Both the position numbers and the translations under genes were made by a program. A stretch of DNA of 64,000 nucleotides from Pseudomonas entomophila. GTDB taxonomy: Bacteria > Pseudomonadota > Gammaproteobacteria > Pseudomonadales > Pseudomonadaceae. The stretch is from positions 124,001-188,000 of the forward strand of contig NZ_JAAMQI010000002.1 in NCBI RefSeq assembly GCF_013523165.1, read 5' to 3'. Position 1 is the first letter of the stretch, and every line of letters starts with the position of its first letter. The notes below the pieces were generated by a model, which did not search any database, had not been told where the DNA came from, and worked only from the letters and a program-made list of their open reading frames with translations. Shown in pieces: positions 30,197-39,462 of this stretch.

Positions 30197-32152
30197 ATGC
30201 AACCGGAACATTTCGACCTCTCCAGCCCCGTCTACCTGCCCATTGCCGAGGAGCGCTGCCAGCAGTTGCTCGGCGAGGAGGGGGTGGCGGAGCTGGAGAC
30301 GCTCAGCGACCCGGAACTGGCCGCGGTGCTGGTGATCCAGCACGTGGCGCAGGCGGGCGAACACGCGGTCAGTGCCGGTGGCGCGGAGACGATCCTGGCC
30401 AAGCTGCTGGCCTGGCAACGGGAGCGCGTCGAGGGCAGGGGCGCCCGCCTGCTGACCGAGGCGCAACGCTTGTTCGATGCCCGCAAGCTCTACTTCGGCC
30501 TGGGCTTGCTCGATGGCCTGGGCCTGCGGTTGCTCGAGGCGGACGAGGTGACGGCTCAGGAGTACCTGCTGCCCGACGGTCGCTGGGACGTGCACTACAA
30601 GGCCCGCCATTTCCATCGCCACCACCCGTTCGCCAGCCAGATGATCACCGCCCGTGGGCGTGAGCGCTGGCTGAGCTCGGCGCAGGACCGGCTGGTGCGC
30701 ACCTTTCGCGCCAACCTCGACGAGCACCTGCACGTGCAAGGGTACGCCGGGGTGGGCAAGAGTCACCTGCTCGGCGCCTTGGTGGACTGCCTGCGGCCGG
30801 GGCGCACCCTGGCCCTGGCGCGTACCGACAAAAAGCTCGAAGCCCTGCGGCGTCGCCTGGGCGGCAAGGGCAAGCTGCCGGGCCTGAGCTTCAAGGCCTT
30901 CGCCGACACCGTCCTGGCCGCGCCGCGTGGCGCGCGTACCGTAAAGAGCACGGCGCGGCTCGCGACCAAGGCGGCGGTGTGTGACGAACTGTCGATCCAC
31001 GGGTTTCGTGCGTATGGGCCGGTGCAGGCGCTGGACATCTGTCTGGTCGTGCTGGCGCGCTACTGTGACGCGTGGGACCGCACGCTGTGCAACGCCCACC
31101 TGCCGGTCTTCCAGCAGCCGTTGACGCCGGTCGAGGCGCGCGTGCTGCTCGAGCTGGCCAGCCGCGTCTGGACCTGGCTGGACATGCATCCGCACTGGGC
31201 GCCGCGCACGGGGTTCGAGATGCTGCTGCTGATCAAGCGCGCCAGCCTGGCTGGCTGCCAGGTGCCGTCACGCTTCACCCACGTGATCGTCGACGAAAGC
31301 CAGGACATCCCGCCGCCGCTGTTGCAGATCATCGAGCGCGGGCGCCAGGTGCTGGTGACCCTGGGCGACGAATACCAGAAGGCCAGCGGCCCGATGGTCA
31401 AGCGCGAGCGCCGGGTGCGGCAGAGCGATGTGAGCTATTCGGTACGCTCTGGCCGCAAGGTCGAGGCGCTGGTCAACCCCTTGATCTCGCTGCACTCGCA
31501 CCAACCCCGGCTGCCGTTCGAGGGCGCGCGCGATGCCGATGTGCGGATCGAGACCTACCCCGAGCGCTTCACGCCCCCGGCCGGCTGCGTGGTGCTGACC
31601 GGGTCGCGCTGGGACAGCATGCGCTGGGCCCTGGAGCTGGGTCGCCAGCACTGTGGCTTTGGGTTCCTCGAAAAGCGGGCCGAGGATGACCTGAAGTGGT
31701 TCATGGAGAGCGCCGTCAGGCTGTTCCGTCCGGACGTGTACGGCGAGACCGGGCGGGCCGAGCGGCATCCGGCCTTCGCCGAGATGACCGACTGGCACCG
31801 GGTGCGCGAGGCCAACCGGTTCGATGAGTCGTTCCTGTGGGTGCAGGACGAACTCGAGCAGGGCCTGCGCGTGGCCGATGTGACGGCGCTCGATCGGGTG
31901 ATCAGCGAGGGCGCGTCGAGCTGCCTGTTGTTGATGGCCGAGGAGGCCGGTGGCTGGGAGTTCGACCAGGTACTGCTGACACCGGGGCTGCTCACCACGG
32001 TGCCGTTCAAGGATGCGTACGAGTTCGACCATCGCATCTGTGCGATCTACATCGGGATCTCCCGGGCCAAGCATCGGTTGTACCTGCCGTACGACTTGCA
32101 GGAGTGGATCGGGTTTCACGCGAGCAACCACCGTGGGGCGCATGGGTATTGA
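30197..32152 (+). CDS. SF1 (UvrD/Rep-like) helicase-related ATPase
   Basis: A 651-residue protein. From residue ~180 it shows superfamily-1 helicase motifs in order: Walker A GYAGVGKSH, motif II VIVDESQDIP, motif III GDEYQKASG, and near the C-terminus a motif VI-like IYIGISRAKHRLYLP. The N-terminal ~170 residues have no recognised domain and carry a His-rich patch (RHFHRHHPF). The motif order fits a UvrD-like ATPase, yet spacing is compact and the 2B domain seems reduced. Third gene of a three-gene operon whose other two members are unknown; a repair or defence role is possible. Not a canonical UvrD, Rep or RecB. Confidence 0.85.
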   Translation: MQPEHFDLSSPVYLPIAEERCQQLLGEEGVAELETLSDPELAAVLVIQHVAQAGEHAVSAGGAETILAKLLAWQRERVEGRGARLLTEAQRLFDARKLYFGLGLLDGLGLRLLEADEVTAQEYLLPDGRWDVHYKARHFHRHHPFASQMITARGRERWLSSAQDRLVRTFRANLDEHLHVQGYAGVGKSHLLGALVDCLRPGRTLALARTDKKLEALRRRLGGKGKLPGLSFKAFADTVLAAPRGARTVKSTARLATKAAVCDELSIHGFRAYGPVQALDICLVVLARYCDAWDRTLCNAHLPVFQQPLTPVEARVLLELASRVWTWLDMHPHWAPRTGFEMLLLIKRASLAGCQVPSRFTHVIVDESQDIPPPLLQIIERGRQVLVTLGDEYQKASGPMVKRERRVRQSDVSYSVRSGRKVEALVNPLISLHSHQPRLPFEGARDADVRIETYPERFTPPAGCVVLTGSRWDSMRWALELGRQHCGFGFLEKRAEDDLKWFMESAVRLFRPDVYGETGRAERHPAFAEMTDWHRVREANRFDESFLWVQDELEQGLRVADVTALDRVISEGASSCLLLMAEEAGGWEFDQVLLTPGLLTTVPFKDAYEFDHRICAIYIGISRAKHRLYLPYDLQEWIGFHASNHRGAHGY

Positions 32153-32180
32153 GCAGGCCTGGCAAGAACCGCGTCGTGTT

Positions 32181-32206
32181 CATCGCGGGCAAGCCCGCTC
32201 CCACAG
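32181..32206. repeat. REP unit adjoining the MITE
   Basis: CATCGCGGGCAAGCCCGCTC followed by CCACAG; the MITE-like element begins within two bases of its end. Confidence 0.9.
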
Positions 32207-32207
32207 A

Positions 32208-32362
32208 GGCTGTGTGAAAACCTCTCCACCGATGCAGCTGATCAAAAAACAGCCTGAAAATCAGATTGCTATGTGAATTCTGGGTGAGTTGAGTCGCCAA
32301 ACTTCTTCAGAATTCGCGTAGGAACGCGATTTGAAAAAAGCAGGTGGGGTTTTCACATAGCC
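32208..32362. mobile_element. MITE-like element, copy 1
   Basis: About 155 bp bounded by inverted ends (GGCTGTGTGAAAACC at the left; complement of GGCTATGTGAAAACC at the right). It has no coding capacity. Internal halves are also complementary around TTCAGAATTCGCGTAGGAACG, so the single strand folds into a long hairpin. A close copy lies at 44191-44343. The ends look like those of an IS element that could supply transposase in trans; none is in the window. Confidence 0.75.
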
Positions 32363-32470
32363 TGCACAGGACCGTGATGGCCCCTCTCACCGTAGGGCTC
32401 GAAGCGTCCATGACACTGTTTCCACAGGGTGGTCGAGTGTCGACGTGTACCGTTGCGGTGTGGCTACGGG

Positions 32471-32494
32471 GTGGGAGCGGGCTTGCCCGCGATG
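32471..32494. repeat. REP unit
   Basis: GTGGGAGCGGGCTTGCCCGC plus GATG, single copy between the MITE and the merR pseudogene. Confidence 0.9.
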
Positions 32495-32576
32495 ACGATG
32501 CAAGCTGCACCGTCGCAATCGCCGACAGGTCGGTGCTCTTCATCCGGGATCGCCAAAGCTCGATCTGGGTCTCGAT

Positions 32577-32971
32577 CTACCGACGCTTCCTCACCCGCAC
32601 CGCATTCGCCGATACCTTGAGCAACCGCTGAAAGGTCGGGCAGCTCAGGTGGTCCTGCGCGGGGCACGCGGCGGCATGGCGGAGGCCTTTGCCCAGGGCC
32701 ATCAACCGCCTGGCCGTCGCTTCCAGCTCCACGGCCTTGTCGACTAGCCGTTGCCGATCGATCTGAGACGGGCCGAACATGCCGTCGATGTCGTCGAGGG
32801 AAAACCCGCAGCCTGGCCCAGCGCGATCAGCGCCAGCCGGTCGATGACATCGGCCGGAAACTGACGCCGCTGGCCTGGCCCCGCTAGCGATCGGATCAGC
32901 CCTTTCTTCTCGTAGTACCGCAACGTCGAGGCCGGTACGCCCGTGCGTCTGGCGACGTCGGCAATGTCCAT
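32577..32971 (-). pseudogene. MerR-family regulator, frameshifted
   Basis: The start reads MDIADVARRTGVPASTLRYY, a canonical MerR HTH, and continues to ALGQAAGF; the rest (SLDDIDGMFGPSQIDRQRLV, then a coiled coil and a Cys-containing tail with AAACPAQDHLSCP) is in another frame that stays open to 32577. Adding one G/C to the CCC at 32805-32807 (GCGGG to GCGGGG on the coding strand) restores one ~131-residue protein. As read, translation gives a 75-residue protein without the dimerisation helix. It could be a real mutation or a sequencing error. The divergent promoter is intact. Confidence 0.8.
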
Positions 32972-32981
32972 GAAAGGCTCC

Positions 32982-33012
32982 TTGACTTGAAGTTGACTTC
33001 AACTTCTATGCT
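32982..33012 (+). promoter_or_regulatory. MerR-type promoter with 19-bp spacer
   Basis: TTGACT and TATGCT are separated by 19 bases, the elongated spacing activated by MerR-family proteins. A dyad TTGAAG-TTGA-CTTCAA (32987-33002) sits in the spacer. It faces the DUF2938 gene and overlaps the merR start region. Confidence 0.82.
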
Positions 33013-33053
33013 GCGCGGCAGGTCATCACCCGTCAACGCGCAAGGATCTCGCC

Positions 33054-33539
33054 ATGAACATCGCTGCTTTCACGCTCGCCACCCTGCAGGTCGGACTCGG
33101 TGCCACGCTGGTCATGGACCTGTGGACGTGGCTGCTCCGCCGTCTGGGTGTGCGCACGCTGGATTACGCCCTGCTGGGGCGCTGGGTCGGTCATGGGCTG
33201 CGGGGGCGATGGCGACATCAGGCCATCGGCAGCGCCTCGCCAGTGGCGTTCGAGCGCGCGTGGGGCTGGGGGCTTCACTATGGGGTGGGCATCGTGTTCG
33301 CCGGTCTGTTCCTGGCGTGGGTCGGCGCCGGGTGGAGCCGGCAGCCGACGCTCGGCGTGGCGCTGGTGTTCGGTGCGCTGACGGCGATGGTGCCCCTGTG
33401 CGTGATGCAGCCGGCGATGGGGCTGGGGCTGTTCGCACGGCATACGGCTACACCCTGGCGTGGGTGCGCGCGGAGTGTAGCGACACACCTGGTGTTCGGC
33501 GCGGGGTTGTATGCGTCAGCCTGGGTGTGGGCTGTATAG
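33054..33539 (+). CDS. DUF2938 family membrane protein
   Basis: A 161-residue protein with four hydrophobic segments (starting LATLQVGLGATLVMDLWTWLL) and the conserved RWVGHGLRGRW and ending VFGAGLYASAWVW typical of DUF2938. Function unknown. It is divergent from the merR pseudogene and served by the 19-bp-spacer promoter, so it is the likely target of that regulator. A strong hairpin follows the stop codon. Confidence 0.85.
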   Translation: MNIAAFTLATLQVGLGATLVMDLWTWLLRRLGVRTLDYALLGRWVGHGLRGRWRHQAIGSASPVAFERAWGWGLHYGVGIVFAGLFLAWVGAGWSRQPTLGVALVFGALTAMVPLCVMQPAMGLGLFARHTATPWRGCARSVATHLVFGAGLYASAWVWAV

Positions 33540-33550
33540 GAAGGGGCCAA

Positions 33551-33587
33551 GGCCCTGGCAGCAAGGGGGGGGGCTGCTGTCAGGGCC
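33551..33587. terminator. Hairpin between convergent DUF2938 and TonB-receptor genes
   Basis: GGCCCTGGCAGCA pairs with TGCTGTCAGGGCC around a loop that is mostly a G run (nine consecutive G). Position between convergent genes suggests a bidirectional terminator, though U-runs are lacking. Confidence 0.6.
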
Positions 33588-33620
33588 AGGGCCGGGTCGT
33601 GGATCAGCTGGTCGGGCCGA

Positions 33621-35789
33621 TCACAAGGTCCATTTCAGGCTGAACATCACGTTGCGCGGGTCGCCGTAGACGCCCTGACCGGTACCGGTCGGGATGCCTT
33701 GCCAGTACTTCTCGTCGAACACGTTGTTGAGGTTGACCCGGCCGTCCCAGTGCTCGTCGAAGCGATAGCCGGCCATCAGGCCGACCACGGCGTAGCTGTC
33801 TTGATCGGCGTGACCAAGGCCGACGCGTTCGTAGGTGCTGCTCTGGGCGAACACGTCCGCGCCGACGCGCCACTTGCTCAGGTCGCCTGTGAGGTTGTAC
33901 GAGGTAACCGCCTTGAACAGGTGCTTGGGCTGGTTGGGTGCGAACCGGCTGCCCTGGTAGGTCTTGTCCTTGACGTACTCGCTCATGACATAGGTGTAGG
34001 AGGCCGAGAAGTTCCAGTTGGGCGTGATCGCGCCGCTCAGCTCGGTATCGATACCGCGGCTGCGGACTTCGCCCGCGGCTTCATAGCAGGTGCGATTCGT
34101 CGCCCTGCACGCTGCCGGCTGATTGGCGATGGCGTAGGCCCGGTTTTCTTGGTTGGTCTCGAACAGTGCTGCCGAGGCATTCAGGGCGCCGTCCAGGTAC
34201 GCGGCCTTCAGACCCACTTCGTAGCTTTTACCCGTCATCGGTTCGAGGACAGAACCGCCAACGTCCTCCTGACTTTGTGGTTTGAAGATTTCGGTGTAGC
34301 TGGCGTAGGCCGAGTAGGTATCGTTGAAGTCGTAGATCACGCCGGCGTACGGGGTGAATTCACGCGTCGTCTTGTAGTCGCTGTCGCTGCCGATCTTGTC
34401 GTAGTCCCACCAGCTCACGCGACCGCCCACGATGACATGCAACGGATCGATGGGGTTGAAGCGTGCCACTGCGTAGGCCGCTTCTTCAGTGGTGACGTTA
34501 TGGTTGGAGTAGGCTGTGCGATCGCTGAGCGATGGCTTGGTGACGCTGCCCGGATCGAAGTTGTAGATGTCGACCGGCGTGAGGCCCCAGTAGCCGCCGC
34601 GCTGGTTGTACTTCTCCTGACGGCGGTTCAGGCCGACCATGAACTCATGCTCGCGTCCGCCCAGCTGGAAGTTGCCGCCTAACGAGGCATCGACGTTGAA
34701 CAGGTCGTCGTCAGTCAGGTAATGACCCGAAGCTGTTCCGAGCTTGGAGACCGAGGTGTAGGCAAATCTGTTTTCCTGGTCTGTCGAACCGAGGTAGTTA
34801 GAGAACGTGTCCGACTCGCCCCAGACTTTCTGCGCGGCGATCTTGCCCTTCCAGCCATTGCTAAAGGTATGGGTGATGTCGCTGAACAGTGTGTAGGTGT
34901 CCTGGTCCCAGTACCCCCAGTCGCCACTGAGGAACGTGGAGCGCGACAGGCCCAGGTTCTCGCCGTTTGGGCCTGCCGGCAGGCTGCCCCAGTCGGATTT
35001 CTTGTCTTCGCGCTGCTTGGAGGCGCCGACCGTGAAGGTGGTCGCATCGCTCAAGTCGGCTTCCAGGATGCCGTAGAAGGTCTGGCGCTTGGTGCCACGG
35101 ACATCGACGAAGCTGTCGTTGTCCTCGTAGGCCGCCACTGCACGCCCACGCAGCGTACCGCTGTCGTTGAGCTTGTTGGAAACATCGACCTCGGTGCGGT
35201 AACGGTCCCAGCTGCCGGCACTGGTGGTGACGCTGGCCTGCGGCGTGGCGGTCGGGCGCTTGCGCACTAGGTTCAAGGTGGCGGAAGGGTCGCCGGCACC
35301 GGTCATCAGGCCCGTCGCGCCACGGACGACTTCGATGCGGTCGTAGATCGCCAGGTCGGCAGCGGACAAGGTGTCGAGGGTGAAGGTGCCCGCCGTGGTG
35401 GGCAGGCCATCGTACATCAGGTTGTCGATGCGAAAGCCTCGCGCCAGGTATTCACGACGGTCCGAACCGGTCCTGCGCAGCGTTATCCCGGGCGCAGCCT
35501 TCACCACGTCATCGAGGTTGTTCAGCCCTTGGTCCTCGATGCGCTGGCGCGTGATCACGCTCACCGACTGCGGCGTTTCCCGGATCGACAACGGCAGGCC
35601 TGCCGATGTGCTCATCGACCCCGTGGTATACGACCGGGTCCCCTCGGTCGTCGCCTGCCCGGCCACACCCGAGGTTTCCGCCGTGACCTGGCTCGCATCC
35701 AGCTGGATGACATCAGCGGCGGCGGCCAGCGAGCTGGCGGTGGTCAGCGAAATCAGCAGCGCCAGTGGGCGCACAGCAAAGCGATTCAT
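33621..35789 (-). CDS. TonB-dependent siderophore receptor
   Basis: A 722-residue outer-membrane receptor: signal peptide ending LAAAA, TonB-box/plug region directly after it (SIRETPQSVSVITRQRIEDQG, then PGITLRRTGSDRREYLARGF), and a 22-strand barrel ending NVMFSLKWTL. There is no N-terminal signalling domain, so it is not a FecA/FpvA-type transducer. It takes up a ferric siderophore, probably hydroxamate (FhuE/FcuA-like), energised by TonB. The start at 35789 opens directly on the signal peptide. The AT-rich upstream region has no clear Fur box. Confidence 0.93.
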   Translation of the reverse strand: MNRFAVRPLALLISLTTASSLAAAADVIQLDASQVTAETSGVAGQATTEGTRSYTTGSMSTSAGLPLSIRETPQSVSVITRQRIEDQGLNNLDDVVKAAPGITLRRTGSDRREYLARGFRIDNLMYDGLPTTAGTFTLDTLSAADLAIYDRIEVVRGATGLMTGAGDPSATLNLVRKRPTATPQASVTTSAGSWDRYRTEVDVSNKLNDSGTLRGRAVAAYEDNDSFVDVRGTKRQTFYGILEADLSDATTFTVGASKQREDKKSDWGSLPAGPNGENLGLSRSTFLSGDWGYWDQDTYTLFSDITHTFSNGWKGKIAAQKVWGESDTFSNYLGSTDQENRFAYTSVSKLGTASGHYLTDDDLFNVDASLGGNFQLGGREHEFMVGLNRRQEKYNQRGGYWGLTPVDIYNFDPGSVTKPSLSDRTAYSNHNVTTEEAAYAVARFNPIDPLHVIVGGRVSWWDYDKIGSDSDYKTTREFTPYAGVIYDFNDTYSAYASYTEIFKPQSQEDVGGSVLEPMTGKSYEVGLKAAYLDGALNASAALFETNQENRAYAIANQPAACRATNRTCYEAAGEVRSRGIDTELSGAITPNWNFSASYTYVMSEYVKDKTYQGSRFAPNQPKHLFKAVTSYNLTGDLSKWRVGADVFAQSSTYERVGLGHADQDSYAVVGLMAGYRFDEHWDGRVNLNNVFDEKYWQGIPTGTGQGVYGDPRNVMFSLKWTL

Positions 35790-36026
35790 GCTCGAAAGGT
35801 TCCCCGGGCAAAACCCAAGCGGACCCGCGCCTCGAATGGGGCGGTGTCGAAGTCTGAGAGTGAACGTCCTTTTAAGGCGAAGGCACCTAGCCATCGGTGC
35901 GGGCAGAAGGCTAGCCAATTGTGAAAAAAGTGTAAATAAAAATATTTCACATATGCGTTTATGTTTCAGATGGTAAGTGAACGCAATCGCACACCGTGTG
36001 TGCCAGCGGCCTGCGACCGCGCCAGG

Positions 36027-36782
36027 TCAGTCGCTGGGGGCAGTCGCCGTCCTGGCCAGGTAACGGCGTACCACCTGATCGATGTCTCCCGAACGCTTCA
36101 TGCGCTTGAGCTCGGCCAGCAGCGCACGCACCGGGAGCCGGGGGTCGTCGCGCACCAGGCACCCCAGCGCGTCCTCCTCCAGCACCTCGAGCGCCTGCAG
36201 CCGCTCATCCGGCGGCAGTTGGCGGTTGTACCAGTCGAGCGTCAGTTGGTTGCTCACGGCGAAGCGGAACCGCCCAGCCTCGAGCTTCTGCAAGGCCAGC
36301 AGCTGGTTGCGGCTGTCTTCGCGGCGCAGTTCGCCAGACTGCCAGGCGGTATCCAGCGCGGGGTAACGAAAGCCCAGCACGGCGCCCACCGTCTCTCGAT
36401 GCAGCTGGGCCAGGGTGGTCGACGCCGCCACGCCTGGCGCGGCCACCAGCACATCGCGCTGGACCAGCAGCGGCACGCTCCAGCGATAGCCAGGCGGGAT
36501 CGGGTCGAGCCAGGCCGGCGCCACGTAGCACTGCACGTCGATGTCGCCCTCGCGCATGGCCTGCTGCAGCCGCAGCCGCGGCATGAGGTGGTACTCGGGT
36601 TCGACCCCCGCCCGTCGGGCCAGGGTCTGGAACACCTCGAACAGAATACCGTCCACCGGGCGATCGTCGCGCAGTTGCATCAGCGGCATGCTCCAGCTCT
36701 CGGAGACCGCGATGCGCAGGGTCGCAGGGGTTGCCAGGCAGGGGGCTGCGCACAGCATCAACAGGGCTAGCAGTCGTCGCAC
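36027..36782 (-). CDS. Periplasmic amino-acid-type solute-binding protein (family 3)
   Basis: A 251-residue secreted protein: signal peptide ending CLATP, then the SBP-3 fold (LRIAVSESWSMPLMQL..., GILFEVFQTLARRAGVEPEY, the EAGRFRFAVSNQLTLDWY hinge). It may bind an amino acid or serve as a sensor-type orphan binding protein; no permease is adjacent. The GTG at 36782 is preferred over an upstream TTG because GGGGAG lies eight bases before it. Confidence 0.85.
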   Translation of the reverse strand: MRRLLALLMLCAAPCLATPATLRIAVSESWSMPLMQLRDDRPVDGILFEVFQTLARRAGVEPEYHLMPRLRLQQAMREGDIDVQCYVAPAWLDPIPPGYRWSVPLLVQRDVLVAAPGVAASTTLAQLHRETVGAVLGFRYPALDTAWQSGELRREDSRNQLLALQKLEAGRFRFAVSNQLTLDWYNRQLPPDERLQALEVLEEDALGCLVRDDPRLPVRALLAELKRMKRSGDIDQVVRRYLARTATAPSD

Positions 36783-36915
36783 ACCAAGGTCTCCCCGGGT
36801 CAAGAGGGTGGGGCCTGGCCCGCTGGGAGGAAGACGTGCAGGGCAGGGTGCAATTTTGCCCCCGCTCCGCTAGCATTAGCGCCTCTTCCGCTCGTTCAGG
36901 CTGTGGCGTTTTCCC

Positions 36916-38979
36916 ATGAGTTATCAGGTTCTTGCACGTAAATGGCGTCCGCGCTCGTTCCGCGAAATGGTCGGCCAGGCGCACGTGCTCAAGGCGCTGA
37001 TCAACGCGTTGGACAACCAGCGCCTGCACCACGCCTACCTGTTCACCGGGACCCGGGGGGTCGGCAAGACCACCATCGCTCGCATCATCGCCAAGTGCCT
37101 GAACTGCGAAACCGGCATCACCTCGACGCCGTGCGGCACCTGTTCGGTCTGCCGGGAGATCGACGAAGGCCGCTTCGTCGACCTGATCGAGATCGACGCC
37201 GCCAGCCGCACCAAGGTCGAGGACACCCGCGAACTGCTGGACAACGTGCAGTATGCCCCGAGCCGCGGGCGCTTCAAGGTCTACCTGATCGACGAAGTGC
37301 ACATGCTCTCGACGCACTCGTTCAACGCGCTGCTCAAGACGTTGGAGGAGCCGCCGCCTTACGTCAAGTTCATCCTCGCCACCACCGACCCGCAGAAGCT
37401 GCCGGCGACCATTCTGTCGCGCTGCCTGCAGTTCTCCCTGAAGAACATGAGCCCGGAGCGCGTGGTCGAGCACCTGAGCCATGTGCTCGGCGCCGAGAAC
37501 GTGCCGTTCGAGGACGATGCGCTGTGGCTGCTCGGCCGCGCCGCCGATGGGTCGATGCGCGACGCCATGAGCCTGACCGACCAGGCCATCGCGTTCGGCG
37601 AAGGCCGGGTGCTGGCCGCCGACGTACGGGCCATGCTCGGGACGCTGGATCACGGCCAGGTCTACGGTGTGTTGCAGGCCCTGCTCGACGGCGACGCCCG
37701 GGCCTTGCTCGAGGCGGTGCGCGCGCTGGCCGAGCAGGGGCCGGACTGGGGCGGCGTGCTGGCTGAGATGCTCAACGTGCTGCACCGGGTCGCCGTCGCC
37801 CAGGCCCTGCCCGAGGCGGTGGACAATGGCCAGGGCGACCGGGACAAGGTGCTGGCGCTGGCCTCGGCGCTGCCCGCCGAGGACGTGCAGTTCTATTACC
37901 AGATGGGCCTGATCGGCCGCCGCGACCTGCCGCTCGCGCCCGATCCGCGCGGCGGTTTCGAGATGGTGCTGCTGCGCATGCTCGCGTTCCGGCCTGCCGA
38001 CACCGACGATGCGCCGGCGCCCCGGCTAAAGATCTCGGGGATCAGCCAGGCCACGGCTGATTCCACGGAGCCAGTGGCTGTCGCCTCGTCCACCCCGGCG
38101 GCGGTACCGCCCACGCGGCCTGACCCGCTGCCAGCACCTGCGCCGCTGGAGCGCGACGACCCGGACGCGCCCCTGACGGCGGTCGCAGGCCCGACGGTCA
38201 AGCCGCGCGCGGCCGTCGAGGCCCCCGAGCCGGCGCCTGCCGAGGCCCAGGGGTTCCACCCACCGTGGGAGGCCTCGCCCGAGGCGGCCCCGACGCCACC
38301 GCGGACCAATGCCGGCCCGCACGCCGACCCGCCACCGGCTGCCCCGGTGGCGAGCACGGCCCCGTCACGTGACGACGAGCCGCCGTTCGACCCCGAGGCC
38401 TACGACCTGGCGGGCATGACCCGTGATGACGAGCCGCCATCGGACGACGAGGACGACTACCCGGTCGAAACGGACCCAGCCGGCTTCACCTACCTCGACG
38501 CGTTGGCCGAGCACGTGCACGACCCCGAGCCGCTCAGCGTCCCGGAACCGTCGCCCGCCGCACGTCCGGCCACGGGGTTGGCATTGCAATGGCTGGAATT
38601 ATTCCCACAATTGCCTATCTCAGGGATGACAGGCAACATCGCCGCCAACTGTACGCTGATAGCGGCCGACGGCGACGACTGGCTGCTGCACCTGGACCCG
38701 GCGCAAGGCGCGCTGTTCAATGCCACCCAGCAGCGCCGCCTCAACGAGGCGCTCGATCAGCACCTGGGGCGCAGCCTGCGGTTGAAGATCGAGCTGATCC
38801 GGCCTGAGCAGGAAACGCCTGCCCAGGCGGCTGCGCGCAAGCGGGCCGAGCGTCAGCGCGAAGCCGAGGTGGCGATCGAGAGCGATCCGCTGATCCAGCA
38901 GATGGTCCGCCAGTTCGGCGCGACGGTGCGCCCGGACAGCATCCAGCCTGTCGAGGCCATGGCCCCCCAGGGCAATTGA
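36916..38979 (+). CDS. dnaX: DNA polymerase III subunits gamma/tau
   Basis: A 687-residue clamp-loader ATPase. Walker A is GTRGVGKTT (~residues 44-52), zinc cysteines lie in [19 protein letters not shown] (~64-82), Walker B/DEVH in LIDEVHMLS, and sensor-1 in [11 protein letters not shown] long Pro/Ala-rich linker (~370-530) leads to the C-terminal polymerase-binding domain. I saw no A-AAA-AAG slippery site as used in E. coli to make gamma. First gene of dnaX-ybaB-recR. Confidence 0.97.
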   Translation: MSYQVLARKWRPRSFREMVGQAHVLKALINALDNQRLHHAYLFTGTRGVGKTTIARIIAKCLNCETGITSTPCGTCSVCREIDEGRFVDLIEIDAASRTKVEDTRELLDNVQYAPSRGRFKVYLIDEVHMLSTHSFNALLKTLEEPPPYVKFILATTDPQKLPATILSRCLQFSLKNMSPERVVEHLSHVLGAENVPFEDDALWLLGRAADGSMRDAMSLTDQAIAFGEGRVLAADVRAMLGTLDHGQVYGVLQALLDGDARALLEAVRALAEQGPDWGGVLAEMLNVLHRVAVAQALPEAVDNGQGDRDKVLALASALPAEDVQFYYQMGLIGRRDLPLAPDPRGGFEMVLLRMLAFRPADTDDAPAPRLKISGISQATADSTEPVAVASSTPAAVPPTRPDPLPAPAPLERDDPDAPLTAVAGPTVKPRAAVEAPEPAPAEAQGFHPPWEASPEAAPTPPRTNAGPHADPPPAAPVASTAPSRDDEPPFDPEAYDLAGMTRDDEPPSDDEDDYPVETDPAGFTYLDALAEHVHDPEPLSVPEPSPAARPATGLALQWLELFPQLPISGMTGNIAANCTLIAADGDDWLLHLDPAQGALFNATQQRRLNEALDQHLGRSLRLKIELIRPEQETPAQAAARKRAERQREAEVAIESDPLIQQMVRQFGATVRPDSIQPVEAMAPQGN

Positions 38980-39040
38980 ACGCACACCCCGCGGCCAGGC
39001 ATGCCTGGTCGCCTTACACGACACAACCGAGGAATTCCCC

Positions 39041-39367
39041 ATGATGAAAGGTGGCATGGCCGGCCTGATGAAGCAGGCTCAGCAGATGCAGGAAAAGATG
39101 GCCAAGATGCAGGAAGAACTGGCCAACGCCGAAGTGACCGGCCAATCCGGCGCCGGCCTGGTCAGCGTGGTGATGACCGGTCGTCACGACGTCAAGCGCC
39201 TGAGCATCGACGACAGCCTGATGCAGGAAGACAAGGAAGTGCTCGAAGACCTGATCGCCGCCGCCATCAACGATGCCGTGCGCAAGGTCGAGCAGAACAG
39301 CCAGGAGAAAATGGGCGGCATGACCGCTGGCATGCAGCTGCCGCCAGGCTTCAAGATGCCGTTCTGA
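39041..39367 (+). CDS. ybaB: Nucleoid-associated protein, YbaB/EbfC family
   Basis: A 108-residue DNA-binding protein with the family start [38 protein letters not shown]-like core (here [13 protein letters not shown]) and the C-terminal GGMTAGM...PPGF. It lies 61 bp after dnaX and before recR, the conserved recombination/replication trio. An ATGATG doublet makes the start uncertain by one codon. A terminator-like hairpin separates it from recR. Confidence 0.95.
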   Translation: MMKGGMAGLMKQAQQMQEKMAKMQEELANAEVTGQSGAGLVSVVMTGRHDVKRLSIDDSLMQEDKEVLEDLIAAAINDAVRKVEQNSQEKMGGMTAGMQLPPGFKMPF

Positions 39368-39388
39368 CCGACGCGGCGTCAGGTCCAG

Positions 39389-39424
39389 TGGGAGCATCGG
39401 CCAGCGCGTCGCTGCTCCCATTTT
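39389..39424 (+). terminator. Terminator-like hairpin between ybaB and recR
   Basis: TGGGAGCA pairs with TGCTCCCA followed by TTTTCGTT; an inner CAGCG/CGCTG pair extends the stem. It may attenuate transcription into recR. Confidence 0.7.
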
Positions 39425-39462
39425 CGTTGCAGTCCCTCTGAATCACCGACAGGTTGCCCCCC

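Larger units (their letters stand above)
32153..32576. other. 424-bp intergenic region with REPs and a MITE-like element
   Basis: Contains REP units at ~32181-32206 and ~32471-32494 and the first MITE copy (32208-32362). No gene recognised. The last ~80 bp are the 3' side of the merR pseudogene. Confidence 0.7.

Noticed and set aside
35930-35950. AT-rich near-palindrome before the TonB receptor as a Fur box
   Set aside because: GTGTAAATA...TATTTCAC does not match the GATAAT-based Fur consensus.
36916-38979. Programmed frameshift in dnaX
   Set aside because: I looked for an A-AAA-AAG type slippery site and hairpin near the linker and saw none.
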